Assembly: GCA_008694505.1 (NCBI GenBank)
Contig: VZDJ01000041.1
Location: 3,676,417 to 3,740,416 of the forward strand
Direction: 5' to 3'
Length of the DNA stretch: 64,000 nt
Origin: Cyanoderma ruficeps
Taxonomy: Eukaryota > Chordata > Aves > Passeriformes > Timaliidae
Of the stretch, positions 13,481 to 28,048 are shown piece by piece. Both the position numbers and the translations under genes were made by a program. Every line of letters begins with the position of its first letter. Position 1 is the first letter of the stretch. Below the pieces are notes generated by a model. That model was not told where the DNA came from. It was given only the letters and a program-made list of their open reading frames with translations, and ran no database searches.

Positions 13481-15576
13481 CATGCTTTGCTCCACCAAAG
13501 CATAAGGCTGGGAGCCAATGGGGAACAGTAGAGGCACACAGATTTCCCAAGAGTGAGCTTCAAATAGTTGAAGGAAAGACCAGGACCTACTGTAGAAGTG
13601 CACCTGGCTTTGTTCGCCTCTGTGGGTCTGACACACATGCCTACAGTGGGAAAGCCACTTCCAGATACCTACTAAATCAGTAGCTACATCAAGTGAAGGA
13701 GCTGACCCAGCATGTGTTCACAGCTGTTCTGAGATTTTCATATCCCTAAACTATCATTTCTTTTCCTGCATTTTCCCTTTTTTCATTTCCCTGCTTCCTT
13801 TTACTGTGTGAGAACAGAGGTCTGGGTAATCCATTTGTCATTTTTTCATTCTAGGTCTCAATTATTCTTTCTAACCTGCTTTTCTCATCTGTCAGCATTC
13901 CCTCTTGCTCCTAACCTTTTGTTTTCTTCCATCTCCTACCTGCCCAAAACTGATTTAAATAAATCTACAGGAAAGAAATGTGAATGGGACTTCTGCCTGC
14001 AAAATGAAAAGCAGGCACTGTGCTGGCACTGCATTTCTATACCTTATATGCTGCAGAAAACTACATTCACATGGTCAGAAAGTGCATATATCTGGAGACA
14101 AGGAGGAAAGCTGACTGGTGCTTTTTGTCCCTCACAGAAGCAGCAGCTGGAACCATACCCACGAAAGGTGCTCAAATGATGCCTTGAAAATATCTCCATC
14201 AACTGCAGTATTTAATACTGAGCTAATCAGTATCAGATACTACATCTAATACATGACAAGTGAAATGGGAAATCCCACATTTCAGTCTCCTAAATTTTCT
14301 AATTAAGTATCTTTCTCTGTCTGCAATGTTCTTAAACCTGCTTTTCCTGAACCTCCAATATCACTCTCAAACCTCTTTCATTGTATGTTTTGTCTCTCTC
14401 TCTCCAAGGCTTTGCTTCCCATATTGTGAACACTTCTCCAGCTTCTTAGCTTTTCCCTTTACCTAAAGTCTCTTTCAGTTTGAGAAGACTGAAGAGTTGT
14501 ACCATTGTGAATTGCTCGACAATTGAATTCTCTGATGTGTTAATACTGTGCTGTTGATGAACCAGGAGTGCTGGACAGAGGAAGGATGTCTTCCTGAAAC
14601 TGGAACAGCAAGGCACTGACCACAGGCCTTCATGTTCTTTGGAAATTGCTTTCAACTCTTAATTTTCAACCATCAACCATCACTTGCACTTCTCCATGAA
14701 GTACAGTCTGAGGACAAAAGGAGAGCAACACAGACAAGTGGGGAAGCTCCTTTCCCTGTGAAGCTGGCACTGTCCTGAATGGCTAAACAAGGACCTATAA
14801 CAGGGAATTCAGTAGGCAGCTTGGGACACTGCAGTGGTAGTTAGCCCAATAGCATTTTGTTTAACCAATAGATATGAACATGCTCTTCAAGTTAAGCACA
14901 CACTGATGAGTCAAAATTACCTAGAAATTAGAAACCAACCATGGGATGTTTCGCTATTACATATATATCTGTGCTGGGACCTGTTTCTTTTCATTTGCAT
15001 ATGTTTATGTGTTTAAGAGATATTCATAAGTAAATCCTCTCCCTCTGACATGCTTATTTTCTTAATGAAAATGTGCTGTAATTTTTTGCTTTAGAAGCAC
15101 TGGACTTTTATCTGTAACATACAAGAACTTTTGATCATTTCCCTATTTCCTTGTTTCTGTATTTCCTTCTGCTTTTATTTTATTATTTAAGCAGATGAAA
15201 AACTATCAACAAAAGACATCTAAGTGCCATCTGAATGGATTATTGTAACAGGAAGTAAACCTACAAGTCACCTTACTATATGTTCCCAGCAAATACTAAT
15301 AACTGCCTGTATGCATAATAAAAATAGATATGTATAAAACATTGTATATAGAGCAATACAGCAATGAAAAATATCCCTCTGGGACTTCCACTGTTACAGT
15401 CTCAAAGAAATTCAGATCCTCTTTTCACCACTAATTTAGCAGCACAAAACCCCAGAATCCTTGCAGTCCCACACAGTGCCTCAAAAGTGCCTGTGTACAC
15501 AGACTGTATTTCTTTAATCAGTGTAAATTCACCCTGCAATTTTCTCTCCCCACTGCTGCCCCCTTGAGCAATGGCT
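13481..15576. other. Non-coding unique sequence
   Basis: No gene recognised. The 123-codon frame at 13808-14179 (plus) is Ser/Leu/Phe-rich, as expected of translated pyrimidine-rich sequence, and matches no family known to me. Confidence 0.5.
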
Positions 15577-15644
15577 TAATAAATAAATAAATAAATGAAC
15601 AAACACCCACACAAACTANTGAACAAACAAACAAACAAATAAAA
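15577..15644. repeat. Compound (AAAT)n/(AAAC)n microsatellite with one N
   Basis: AAAT units are followed by ACAC-rich sequence and then AAAC units. An undetermined base lies at 15619. Repeat length should be treated as approximate. Confidence 0.9.
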
Positions 15645-17751
15645 TCAGATTAGCTACTCCCCGAGTCAAGTGCAGCCAGACATCCTCTCCAGGTCTTTAG
15701 GTAGATGAGCAACCATGCTGACTCCAGTGACTCACACACTTGTAATTATGTGCACCCAGGGAATCTACATTCTTAATTTGTTTTTTGCCTCCTGTGGTGT
15801 TGAAATCATGAGTTGTGGGTTTGGGGTTTTTTTAACTTGCTTGTTGTTCTAGTCAGGTCTTGGCAAGTTTTCCCTTTTCCTGTTCTAGCTGGCTTTTCAG
15901 GTGCTCTAACAAAGTATAAGTTTCCCACCAGAGTTTTTAAAGAAAGATTTCCAGGTTGAATATACTATATCAATAAATGAAACCCAACCTTTTAAAAATT
16001 ACACTGTCAGAAAAACCCATTAGGCTTTAAAAGAGTTGAAGTAAACATTAGATTTTAATATCTATTGCTGCTTAGATTTTTCTGAACTGAAAATCCCCAG
16101 CGAGCACTTAAAACTTCATTACTACACTGAAAGGTTGTGGAAGGCTATTTAAAGGTTTTCAATTTTGCTGAAGTCTAGAGGTTATTACAGCTTGAAAGAA
16201 TACAAACCCTAATATTACATGGAATGAAAGGAATCAAATTTATGTTCTCATCTCCCCTGTAGTTTAATCCAGTTCTATAAGATTCAATGGAGAAAATCAG
16301 GGCAGGTTGAAACTTTTTAGGGGCTGATGAAAAATAATATTTGGTCATTGTAGAAAACATTTCTGTCTATTACTCATACTCTAAAGGATATTCCTATCTC
16401 TGAGTCCCACAATCACAACTTACAGTGTTATCAGCCTCCAGCTCAGAAACCCATGGGCTGTGACCTGTGTCAAAGTCACACAGAATTTCCACATTTACAA
16501 AAGAAAATTGAGGACATCTGACTTCATCTCAAACTGAGGTTATCTATAACTTGATATGCAGTCTGGCATTATAAATATTTTAAGCTCTTTTCCTCTTTTA
16601 CTTCATTTGGGAGAAACTGTTGGGTGACTCAAACATTATGGGCGATCATCATATTAGACAGCTATAATAGAAGCTGGCCGAACAGTGCAGCAAAAATTAG
16701 AACAAAGAAGAACTTTTATACTCATCTACTGAGCAGTCCATCAGATTCCAGGTTTGGTAAGTCACAAAGTGTTAAATAAAGAAGTACACGTCCAGGGTGT
16801 GCAGCTGTGGATGTCTGAAGACCTGCTTATCTCCAGCCTACTAGAACTGCAGAGACCAGCTGTCCATTTCTTTACATTTTCGCATTCTAGATATCCCAGG
16901 GTCTCACAACTGAAAGAGAGAGGTCCCTAGCTACAGAGATTTGTGCCAATTTGTGTTATTTTAGCTTAAAACAATTAGAAGAACTGAGGGTTCTGCTTGG
17001 TACAGCCCTTACCTGAATGCCTTTATGCTGGCATTTCTACCTTGAACCCACATATTTTAATTTCTTTTAAAATTTTCTGAGTGCCAATTGCTTAAATGCT
17101 TGTACATGACTATGGTTATATTGGCCTATATGCTAGAAGGTAAAAACCCCCAACTAAATAGCGCTCTGCATTTAAAGAATGCTCTTAGTAGACACTTGGT
17201 CCCTATAATAAGAAATAAAATATTTAGACTGCCTTTAAATGGCTGAAGTGTATCATCCTCTTTGACATAGCAGCCATGGCGCAGTTGAGAAGGGGAGAAA
17301 AAAGAAATCTTGGTGATTTTTCTGCCTTCATTTGCCTTCTACTTTGGGACATAGCAGGAAGATCAGCCCACAAGGCAGCTGTGTGACATGCTGGTTATCT
17401 CCCTCCTGGAAAGATTGCGTTTGGGAATATGTAGTATCTATTCAGACTTTCCACTGCTGCTCCTCCACCAAGCTCTCAGTAACACTGGTCCAGAAGATGA
17501 GTACTTCCCACCAACAGCACTAGCCTGAAGAGAGCTCCATATACAACACTGTTCCTCAGTGAGGTGTTCAGTTCAGGTACTAGAAGTTTTGACAGCTGTA
17601 ACCCAAGGCAATCTGTGCCTTTGGCTTCTTGTCCCAACCCTTTGCGTCACCTATTAGCCCTTTAACTCCTTCAGAAATCACATGATTCACACAATTCACA
17701 CAAGTTCTGTGCATGAATCACCAAGTAAGCTTTAAGTGGTTCAGGGACCTA
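15645..17751. other. Non-coding unique sequence
   Basis: No gene or transposon recognised. A G/T-rich stretch (15813-15850) resembles the complement of the A/C-rich tracts seen elsewhere. Confidence 0.5.
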
Positions 17752-17950
17752 CAGAGCAAAGAAGCTGAAAGGGATCTCCAGAGGTCTTCTGGTGCAGCCT
17801 CCCACTCAGAGGGAGTCCATCAAAGGAAGGAGGCTCAAGATCTCTTCAGCTTGAGTATTGGATCTCTGGCATGGAGATAGGACTGTCTCTGCAGGCCCTT
17901 GGGAGGAAAAGAAATACACTTTTTCATATAGGAGGATCTCCAGCTGTAAG
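17752..17950 (-). mobile_element. Old CR1 LINE 3' region
   Basis: Plus-strand blocks follow the order of a reversed CR1 3' end: GAAAGGGATCTCCAGAGGTC, then a TGCAGCCTCCCACTCAGAG block where CR1 has CCAACC...CTGCTC, then TTGAGTATTGGATCTCTGGC where CR1 has TTGAGTATCTCCAAGGATGG, then a poorly preserved ACAGTGAAAAAGTTT-like part near 17915-17935. The terminal octamers are eroded. The fragment contains no usable open frame. Divergence suggests an old insertion. Confidence 0.7.
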
Positions 17951-20900
17951 GTCAGAGAAAGTCATACATTTGCAGCAATTATTTCCTGTCTTGAAACCCA
18001 GAAGGTATATGAATAGGCAGAAAGATAATATCAACTGTGCCTAATGAGAAATAGTGGTTTTAAGACACAAATTACTCTTCAAATTCAAATCTTAATATAA
18101 TTTACTTGGGAGAATCACAGCTTATACTTAATATGTGGACAGAAACTTATGTTGCCACTGACTGCTACAAAAATCAATTATTCGACACAGCATTTCAAAA
18201 TATTCATCAACATTTCAGAATTATTGCATCTTCTACATCATATAATAAGTGTTTAAATTTTTTATTAAGTAAGTAAGGCTTCTACCCCTTGTTGGTAGGA
18301 GAGTTAATCTTCATATTTTTGCCATATAATAAGTGCCAGAGCACAGAACCTGACCTCTCTGTTGTTTGTTTAGAGACAAGATATAAAAAGGCATTAATTT
18401 CTTAAATATTGGCATGTGTGCAGTTTTCACCATTCCTGTAAAGGTCAGTGAATGTGGAGATGTCAGTGGAGTAGAAGCAAATAAGTGCTCCTCTGCCCAG
18501 GAAAGCAGGTGTTATTTGAATCATTCTTGTTAGGCAATATTCATCTTCCCTTGAATTTATTACTTGTGTCAGCATCAGTGACAATAAATCAAGCACAAGT
18601 TGCTTGTCTGCATGGACAATTCTGTTGTCTCATATCGTGGGAAACTAACGAGGAGGAGGAAATGACACTTGTGTGGGTGATGCAGGTACACACATTCCCG
18701 TGGGGACGGTATTAGGACATTGTTTGTCCCAACTCCCGCCTACTCCAGGGACAGAGGAACCAAATATGAGCTGCTTTAGTGCCATGGACTTCTTTGCCCA
18801 GAAACTTCTCAGCTGTGGAGTCCAGGTGAAGTTAGTATAAATAAAGATTTTGAGAGATTCTATCTTATAAACAGCACCTTGGGATCACAGTGAAATTAAT
18901 ACAAATTTTATTTTAGCATATGCGAAATGCACGTCCTGTAATACCACACAAGGATCACATTAACTTTCAGTCCTCAAAGGTACTCAAGTCTCTAGGGAAA
19001 CACAGCTTTGCACAGTTAGATCTGAGTCTAACCCAGTGCCATGCTGCTGTCAGAGGCTGCCTAACCAGCAGCAAGTTTTCTTTTAGCCTGGCACTGTTTC
19101 AGGTCTTTGTTCTCTCCTTAGAGCCCCAAGTGAGCACAAATCAAGTTATGAGGTCAATGACCTCTGAGAGGTTTGTTTTGGGGAAGGTGTTTAGTTGGGT
19201 TTTGTTTATTTGGTTTTATTTTCATTTTAGGTTTTGCTTTATTTTTATGCCTATAGCAGGTTTACTTTCTTTTAAAAGAAGCAAAGCAAGGAATGTCTCT
19301 GCTGACACCCTATTATAATCTGCAAGTAAGAAACTTTGTGGTTTATGCTTATATATCCTGATTAAACTGAATTGAGAGATTCACAATTTCAGGCTATTTT
19401 GCCTGTCACTTATGGTGTTTCCAGAATATGGTCCCAAAAGACACACTTCAGAATTAACAGCAGCTGAATGGTTAATAAATGCAAAAATGTATCCCAGCTT
19501 TAACCATGGACTGCAGCAGATAGCTCTGTAGATTCCTCAGAGAAAAGTGGTACAACTTAAAACACTTTAAATAGTTCTTCAACAAATTTTAAAATGGCAT
19601 AATAATACACACACTCACACAGAGAAATGCAAATGCAGACAGCATTACTGGGCTGACTTTATAACACAAAAGTCCATCAACATTAACTACATAAATATCC
19701 TTTTTACTGGAGAATCAGCAGTTTCTTAAACCCATCCAAAATCTTTAGAATGTTTCTCTCATCAATGCTCAAACAGTACTTTAAGTAAGTGCAGAGAGAG
19801 GTCTGAGAATTCATCCAGGAGGAGACTTGGGCTCCACACCTGGTCTGGAGTACACATTTTGTTAATGCAGGATACAGATTTTCTGTGTTATGCTGTCACA
19901 CAGGTTCCAAGGTGGGACTTAGAGGGGCATGACTTCAAGGGGTTAAACACGTAATGATGACATACTGAAGTTTCTAATGCTAATGTTTAAATGGAATTTA
20001 GTTGATTAATGAGGTCTTTCATTTGAAGTCACTGATTTTTTTTAATCTTACTTGCACAGTCTGCAGTACTTTCAAAGACAGCATCAGCTCATTATGAATA
20101 ATCACAGAGTGTTCATGAAAGAAGAGTACACTGAAAATGACAAAATCCCCAAGTTAATAATGTGCAAATATTCAAAGTAAAGTGAAAATTATTTATAAAA
20201 AATACTCTGAAATTCTGTAATGTCATTTGCACAATTTCAGAGTGGAAAAAGTAGAGAGAGAGGATGCAATCTTACTTTTTATCTTTTTCAAATATTTGCT
20301 ATGCCCAGGATTGATTTCAAGGAAAATGTATATCTTCTTTTTAGACAGATGCTACTTTGTGACTTAAAAAAGTATTTGAAGAAGACAATTTATTTAAAGG
20401 AGTAGGAATATAAGCACTGCATAATTGGCTGTTAATGATATTGTAAATCTGTTTCCTAAGAAACATATTTAACTGCTGATTTTAGAACTAATCATTAGAT
20501 TTACACTAAAATATGCTCTACTCTCTCAATTTTTGTTCTAGTGTTTAAAGCTGTCCTTTTTCTCTGTAAATATATCGATGCAGAATCATTGCAATAACCT
20601 ATTTTTCTTTAAGTTTCTGTCTTTCACGTATTAAAATAATAAAGAGAAAGACAGCATGTGAATGTGAAAATATCAAATTTCACAAAATCAAGGGGCGTTC
20701 TTTCCACATGATGAACATTTAATCTACAGAAGGCTTGATAAATAAAAATATCTTGGAAGAAAAGAGCAGATTTCAGCCTGCAGCATTTGGTAGCAGGCAG
20801 GAGCCTTATTAAGGCACACAGAGTTACACCAAATGAAACAAGAATCTGATCAGGGTTTGTCATGGTTAGAGTAACGCAAGTTGCAGCCTTGAGAGAGAAA

Positions 20901-23900
20901 AAAAAGGAAAATATTTGAAGCCGACAAAAAAAAGAGTTTGCTGAATTTTATTGTCATGAAGCTGTTTGCTGGCATTTGTTGGCTTATCTGCCAGTCAGAT
21001 TTAATATTTGATATGATCACTTGACATGCCCAGGCATAGTGCTCAGATTTCTAGGGTTTTTTACTTTCCAAACACAGTAAGTATACTCACCTCACCTTGA
21101 TGCAGATCTCCACCTTTCCACCATGTTTCTTAGTGAGGCCAAAAGCAAAGAGGGGTATGAAGGGTTGTAATTTGGAAATAATTTTATATGCTATAGGTTT
21201 ACGAAAACCTTTGAAATATGTTCTGAGTTTCATGTAACACCATTTCTTCAAAGCAATGAATAACTTAAATAAGTGTTGCTTGAGAACATTTCAAGACCAA
21301 TTTTTCTGTAAATTAATTTTTTGTGCATTTTAACTGGTTTTGGCTGGCAGTAATTTAATTAGAGTCTGTAATCTTCTATCAGTTATCATGCCAACCCAAA
21401 ATGTTACTTTACACTTCAATGGAGACCCCAAGTATGCTTCCAGCCTATTGAGAGAACAGATTCTAGGTGCTGCTCATCCTAAACTTCATGTTTCAGTGTC
21501 TGAAAAGCAAAGAGATAACTGAAATAAGTCAATGTCAAGCTCAAGTGTTCTATTTTTCTCATTATATGCATTTAGGATAACTTATTCTTAGAGAATCATT
21601 AAGTTCTATATTCTATTGATAGTTTTTTCATGTCTCAGCAGAGATTGTTTTGTGGCAAATACGGAAATTACTTAAACAGGAACTTATCTATCATCTGAAA
21701 GTATGAAATAACTTAGAAAAAAAATCCTGATTGTGCAGACCTGTTGCATAAAAATGTTTCCAGCTGTAATTTTTATTTGTTGTTTATGGCAATTTAAAAT
21801 GAGCTTTTGCCACAAATCCCAGGTGGAATCTATCAATCTTTCTGTCATAAAGTAAAGCAATGTTTCACCCCTTTTGTGTGACCCTGGTGCTATAATATTT
21901 TTCTAATTAATATCATCATAAAATTCATATTTCTTCTACTTCCTCCTCCACATCCCACTCCCAATTTTCTCTCAGAATAAGAAGGCTACTGTTTCTATCT
22001 ACTACCAACATAAATCAAAGGTTGCAAAATGTTGCACTACCCCTAGCAAATAGTGTAGTGCGATATCTATTAACTTGTCACCAGGGATAAAATTTATTTA
22101 AAAGTCAAGAAGTGTTTTGCAATATAAAATTCTACCCAGTGCTGTAGTGAATGTATAAGCTTCCTTAATAAAGTCCTTTTCCAGGTACCACTTCCAGAAA
22201 TGTAATCTCCTGATCCTGGAATACTGAATGAAATTCACAAACCATGAACATCTTTAGTGTCTCGAGAGTAAGTCACTTTTCTGGACAGGTTGCCTTTCAT
22301 TATATCAAACAGATTTTCCATTGTTTTGCTCTCCCTTCCTTTTTTCCTTGTTTTCCCAAACAAGCAAGCAGATCACATCTTTTTGATAGGGCTCTGAGAA
22401 AAATAAAAAACATGTGAATATAGCAAATAATTTTCTGATAAAAATCATGGCACGAAATGGCTAATTGCATCTTTCTTTTCTCTAGACTTTACGGTAATTT
22501 GATTTTAGTTGTAGAAATATGAATGCACTTGTTAATCAACTCTGGTGTGTCCAAAACTGTGTAAAAAATCTTCTCGTATTTTCTAAGCTGATTTGAAAAA
22601 CTCTTTTTTGGAGGAAATACCTTACTTCATAGGTGTATAGAATAAAATAGCATAAAATATGCATTACATCATTTGTTTTTCAAGTCACAATGCTTGTATT
22701 TTTCTGTTTTTCTCATTTAATTGATATCTAATAAGGAAGAAAAAAGGGAAAAAGATGCAGAAATCACAGGTAAAGAAAACAATTTAAAATAAACCAGTAT
22801 TTCAGCACATTACATGCAAAAATGGGAGAAAAGAGTTAATCTCCAAAGACATACATTAATCTTTTCAAAGATAACAAGCATAAAGAAAATAGTTGGCATT
22901 TCATGTTAGAGTTCACTTTAAAATCCCAACCATTGGTAAAGGAGAAAATATCATTGTATTTTTCCAGTTCCATGAACCACCCTGTGTTAACTTCTCCCCA
23001 GAGATGTGTTGGATAGGTCATTTAGGAGTTTTGCATAAAATGGAATGTTTCAGATTTCCCTTATCTAAGTATGATTCATTTAGACACTAAAATTGCTATT
23101 GAAAACCATTTTGCATCGTTAGCCAGTATTACTAAATCGTTCAGCGTGCTTGGAAAACACAACCCTGGGAAAACATATGTTCATGTGAAGCACTTTTGAT
23201 AAGCTGTTATAAAGAGAGTTCCAGTACATAAACCCATAACTCCTGCCTGTAAAATGAAATATGCAACAAGTAGGCCAAATCTTGATTATATCTCAGATAT
23301 TAAAGCCACAATTTTGGTTGATTTTTCCATGTAGTAATTATGCCATCTGTGATGGAACCCTTTAAGCTTCTCTGCAGCCTTCTGTATAAAGTGAGAAAGA
23401 GCCATTTTTATGGTTTGCTTTCATTTAATAATTATCTTTTGGTTTAGACGGTCCCAGTTCATGATTTCTGGCCTGGCCTAGGAATGAGTCCTCAGGTTTT
23501 CATCTCATCCCCCAGACCTCTGGCCAGTAAACATACTGCAGCTATGGGATGAGCTCCCTAAGTCACTGTGGCAGTCAGACCAGAAACCTGCCAGCAACTC
23601 CAAAGAATTTCCTAGTTAACAGAGTGTGGTGAATACATACCTTCCTTTCTCATAACAGTCAAGCAAGGCAAGAACTACAATAAAACAATTTTACAAGCAA
23701 AGAGTTTCCAGTTTCTTCAAAAACCCATGTTGATTCTTTACTGGAAATAGGCACAGGAGATCCAAAGCTATGTATGCATGTTCCTTTGACTATATGACCA
23801 AAGGTCTTTAAAAAACAATAGGGGCTCCTTTCCAGAAATCCAGTCAACTAATTGGCATAATTTATGCCTTGTAAGTTTTTGCATATTAATCAAAAGACAG

Positions 23901-26900
23901 CGCATTTCCATGATGTCCCAAGGATCAAAGTGTTTGGGCGTTTAGAGGCAGGTCTGCTCCAATCAGTTCCTGCCCCATCCATCTGTCCTTTCCCATGGCT
24001 TGCTCCTGGACTTGAATCAGTGTGTCCCTTCTGCTGCTTTTGTGTCCATATGGTCTGGTAGGCTGGAGGAACTTGACTCACCTGAAGAATATCCTCTGGA
24101 AAAAAATAATCAAGAATATTTACTTTCCAGCCTGCTTAACTTCTTTCCTGGAATAAAATAGCTGTGCCAGGATGAGGAGACAGGCACAAAACACAGGGCC
24201 TGAGCCAGCAGTAAGGGCAGCTGCTTCTTGGGCTGATGTACCCACCAGGGAATTGCTCAGCATGCCATGCCCACAGCAACCTGCCTGTCACCTACTTGAT
24301 TTTTATCCTCCTCTCTCTAAGTGAAGTTCTGTCTCTTTCCTTTTGTTTCTCAACAAAGAACTACTTAATGTGCAAAGCTCCACTTAGCACTAGCACTTCT
24401 ATTGCTTTTTGCAGACAGAAAAGCTCTAGCACGTACTCAGGCAAGCCACCAGAAGTAACCATCCTTCCATCTGGTCAGTGGCGTCAATGGGGTCACAGCT
24501 GCTGCCAAACATTTCTTCACTGCCTTGTTCCACCAGCAAAACAAATCTCTCACAAAACCCAGTTAAATATAGCAAACCCACCATTCATTTTCCTCTCTGA
24601 AAGATATCACAAGGACATTTGGAAATTAATCTCAATGATCATTAACCATCTTTCTGACACAGGGCAATCTCACCACAGGTAGCACATGCAGGTTGCCAAT
24701 GAGGTGGCCTTGCAGAGGGAGCAGAAGGGAGGTGTTAAAACCTTCATGAATGAAGCACCCTTCCTAAAGGACTTTACCTTGCATTACTTGAGTCCTCCAT
24801 GGCAGAAGGGAGCCTGCACTACTAGGTCCTGATTCAGCATGGGCAGGAAGGATCCCACCAGCGGCACTTTGCAAGACAAGTGGCATGTACTAAGCAGTGC
24901 TCTAGCCACTCATCACTTTAAAATTATTACCAGCACAGAGAGCTAATTTGAAATAGCCACAAGCAGTCAGAAAATGCTCAAAAACATCAGTGTCTCCAGT
25001 GTCTAACTTTCAGACATGCTGTGGAGGTAAAGAAGAAGTGGGATACCGCAGCCCAAGAGCAAGTGGCTGCCAAAAAATTTTGAGGCCTAAAATGACCCTT
25101 TTGGTGTCTGATCGATCCCTGCCGCACTGAAGTGAGACAGAGACAACCGACAGCTGATGAAAAGTACAGCACTCTTTCACCTAACCTGTGAGTCATCTAA
25201 ACATTTCTATGCTCTGACTTCTAGTGAGAATAACTCCTAGACAAAGCTGACAATGGTAGGCATACCATGTTTGCTGGAGATTATCACCTCTCAATATGGA
25301 CACAAGAAAAATTAGGCTTTTTAAAACTCATGGAAATACCACCAATGAATGAAACTCCACAAAACAAACTGAAAGATTTTCTCCTTACTGACGGCACAGC
25401 AGGCTGGCTCGCTACAGCTGCTGAGGAGCTATTTTTGTATCACATCACTCAAAACCATTGCATCTCACTGCAGAGAGGGGTGTTGGGCAGCAGGATGAAA
25501 GGCTCGGACGCGGTTTTTAAAGCACCAGGAATATAGCGTAGCTGCACAAAGCAAGGGAGGGTTGCTGGCTGACAGGATGCTCTCTGCCATTAATTAAAGT
25601 CTGTTTACTTAGGGATCATATCCCGATGCAAAAGAAGAGAATTATTTTTAGAGAGATTTCACCTTTATTGCCATTGAATGAAATTAACGTTAGCTCAATG
25701 GCTCACTTGGAAACATAAAAAGCAAAAGCATCTTAGAGAGCCAATTACAAACATAAGGTCTGGAATGGCTCTCACCAGCAAGCAGTAGCTACTGGTCCTT
25801 GTGAAATGACTCCACAATGCTCTCTCTCTCTCCTTTCCTGCTGTTGAATTTACTGGCTTGTGATTCTGCAAAATGGCTTATTTTACTGCAGACAGAAGCA
25901 AGGACAATTAACTCACTGTCCAAGCTGACTAAAGCTGTCCATGTTCATGGCAGAATGGCTACAAACCTGAAACCTACCCCTTTGAGTGAAATCATTATAC
26001 ATTATTTATTCTGAGTTGTGTGCCTGGTTTTACCTGGTTTTAGAGTGTATGTTTTGATGAGTTGAAGAAGCACCTTTCCCTGATGAAACCAGGCATAGCT
26101 TTGATCTTTACATGCCTTCTGTCCAGCAAAAGGATTTTGCAAATAGTAACCTTGAAGGAAGTTGGCTTTCAGCCATGAGCAGGAAAAAGTAAATATTGCA
26201 TGTCAGTTGAGAATTTAATAGAGAATTTGAGGGTAAGACTTCTAATAGAAAGCAAATTTGTGAGAACTGGATTTTTCTATCATGTTTCAATTTCTGATGT
26301 GCAAAGTGAAAATGAAACAGATTGGCTTAGGTTGGATTGATCCACGCAGGACTAATTCAGTTTTCTAAATACAATTAAAATATCTTGTCTCAGGATGGCT
26401 CAACATTAATCTTTCCTCAAGCTGTGATTCACAAGCTGCAGTTCATTCTCTACTGAGACAGATACCTGACAGACCTCATACCTCACAGTCCACGCTGTTT
26501 CCTAAACGAGATAAGGCAAAATAAAGCCATCACTTAATTGAATTTCATTTTGATATATTATCTTTTGTTAAACCTGAAAATGCCGGGAAAGTTGGGATGA
26601 GAATTTAGGAATCCACCTGCATGGTAAGATAAAAATTTCTTTGTATCTGGATCTGTACAGAAGTAGATTTTATCAGGCCCTTCAAAGGGCAGAAGGAGAT
26701 AATATCTGGCCCTCCAGGCAGGTGTTAAACCACCTGGTTCTTTGGAAATGAATGGTTTCTGTGGCTAAATTTGGAGAACCATGACAGTGATGCATAAACA
26801 ACAGCCCAGATCCCTCAAGGTGGACCAGGTAAACAAGCTCAAGGTCCATTGCACACACTTTTACATTGCAAGACTTCAGTGCAGAAATCATTCTCTGTGA

Positions 26901-28048
26901 TTGCCAAAGGTGCGATTTTATTGCTCTAAAAGTGTTCTGAATTGTGCCATTCAAGAATAAAGGCAGCAGCTCTCCCCTCCAAACAGCTTTGCACAGCTGG
27001 ATACCTTACCATTGAATACTTTCCTCTCAGGATTTTTTTTCTTTCCAGCACAGTTTCAAAATTGATCCCTTTTCTTTCAATAAGCTCAGGATTTGAAGGG
27101 TTCAGCTGTAGATGTAACAACCAGTTTTCAACACTGGAAATGTAAGGGTGGAACAGTATACACTAAGAAGTAGAGGTTCAACATTTCGTTTTCACAGAAT
27201 GGCTATTTCTTCCTAGGACACTAATGAGGAGAAGCTTGAATAGGAAAAAAAAAATTAGATACACAGGTGGTAAAGAAACTGCAGAGTTTCACCCTTTAGT
27301 GAAAGTATATTAATGCCAGCCTGCTGTTACTCTGGCTGCTGGCTGAGGTGAGTTTCTCTGACCACTCCCACTGGAGCTCTGTCCTAGGAGGACAATTTGC
27401 ACAGGGCAGTCAGCTGAAAACTTCCAATTGATCTTTCAATTGATCTTCTATCACGGGTATATAAAAACATTTAGTGGTTTTGGGGGCATGTGTTACAATT
27501 TTAGAAAAATCTCTGAATAAATGGTAGTTTCTCTATTCTGGCACTAGCTTTGGATCTGTGCATGTACACACTCATATACTCCAGCACATATTTTTCACAA
27601 GATAAGAAGCTCAGAGATAAACAATTACCTTCTTTTCACTTCAACTATATCACAAGCAAAGACAAGTACATAATGCAACAAATTCCTGAGCAGTGGGATT
27701 CCTGGAGTACACTGATTACACCGGCTGAAAACTTGGAGGGAAGCACTTGCTTTCTCTTTTGTTGAGGCAGAATTGTCCTTGTTTCTTCCCTAGGATTTTT
27801 TTTTTTCTTTAGGCTATGTGGATCATTAGAAATGGACTATTTGTAAGAATGTTTTAAAGACAGTTTTTAAAAATAGTGATTACTTCTAGTGTAATCAATA
27901 CCATATGAGAGGCTATACACTACACTAGATGGAGTTGTTAGGCATTATGCATGAATAAAGAAATTTCCCTTGTATAACACATCTACCTCCTAGCTTCTCA
28001 CTGCAGGTAGCTTATCTAACTTCCACAATGTAGTGACTCTAAATTTTC
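17951..28048. other. Ten kilobases without a recognisable gene or transposon
   Basis: I see no CR1 tail, LTR, RNA gene or exon in this interval. The largest frames, 18920-19318 (132 codons, plus) and 24236-24682 (148 codons, plus), have no recognisable domain and are hydrophobic or Ser/Thr-rich by composition. A short 12-base-period duplication of CAATTGATCTT lies at 27425-27447. Part of it (about 25.56-25.74 kb) is a candidate conserved non-coding element, by inference only. Confidence 0.5.

Noticed and set aside
13808..14179. 123-codon plus frame
   Set aside because: Composition-driven reading of pyrimidine-rich sequence, with no family resemblance.
18920..19318. 132-codon frame with a hydrophobic C-terminal half
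   Set aside because: The hydrophobic run (Phe/Leu/Ile) comes from a T-rich low-complexity stretch at 19175-19260, so it is not evidence for a membrane protein.
24236..24682. Longest open frame in the window (148 codons, plus)
   Set aside because: No recognisable domain, no splice-site or promoter context, Ser/Thr/His-rich by composition. Length is compatible with chance in 64 kb scanned in six frames.
27188..27220. TCACAGAATGG word resembling a CR1 tail
   Set aside because: It is not followed by the GGAAGGGACC or TCCAACC blocks that every accepted copy here shows.
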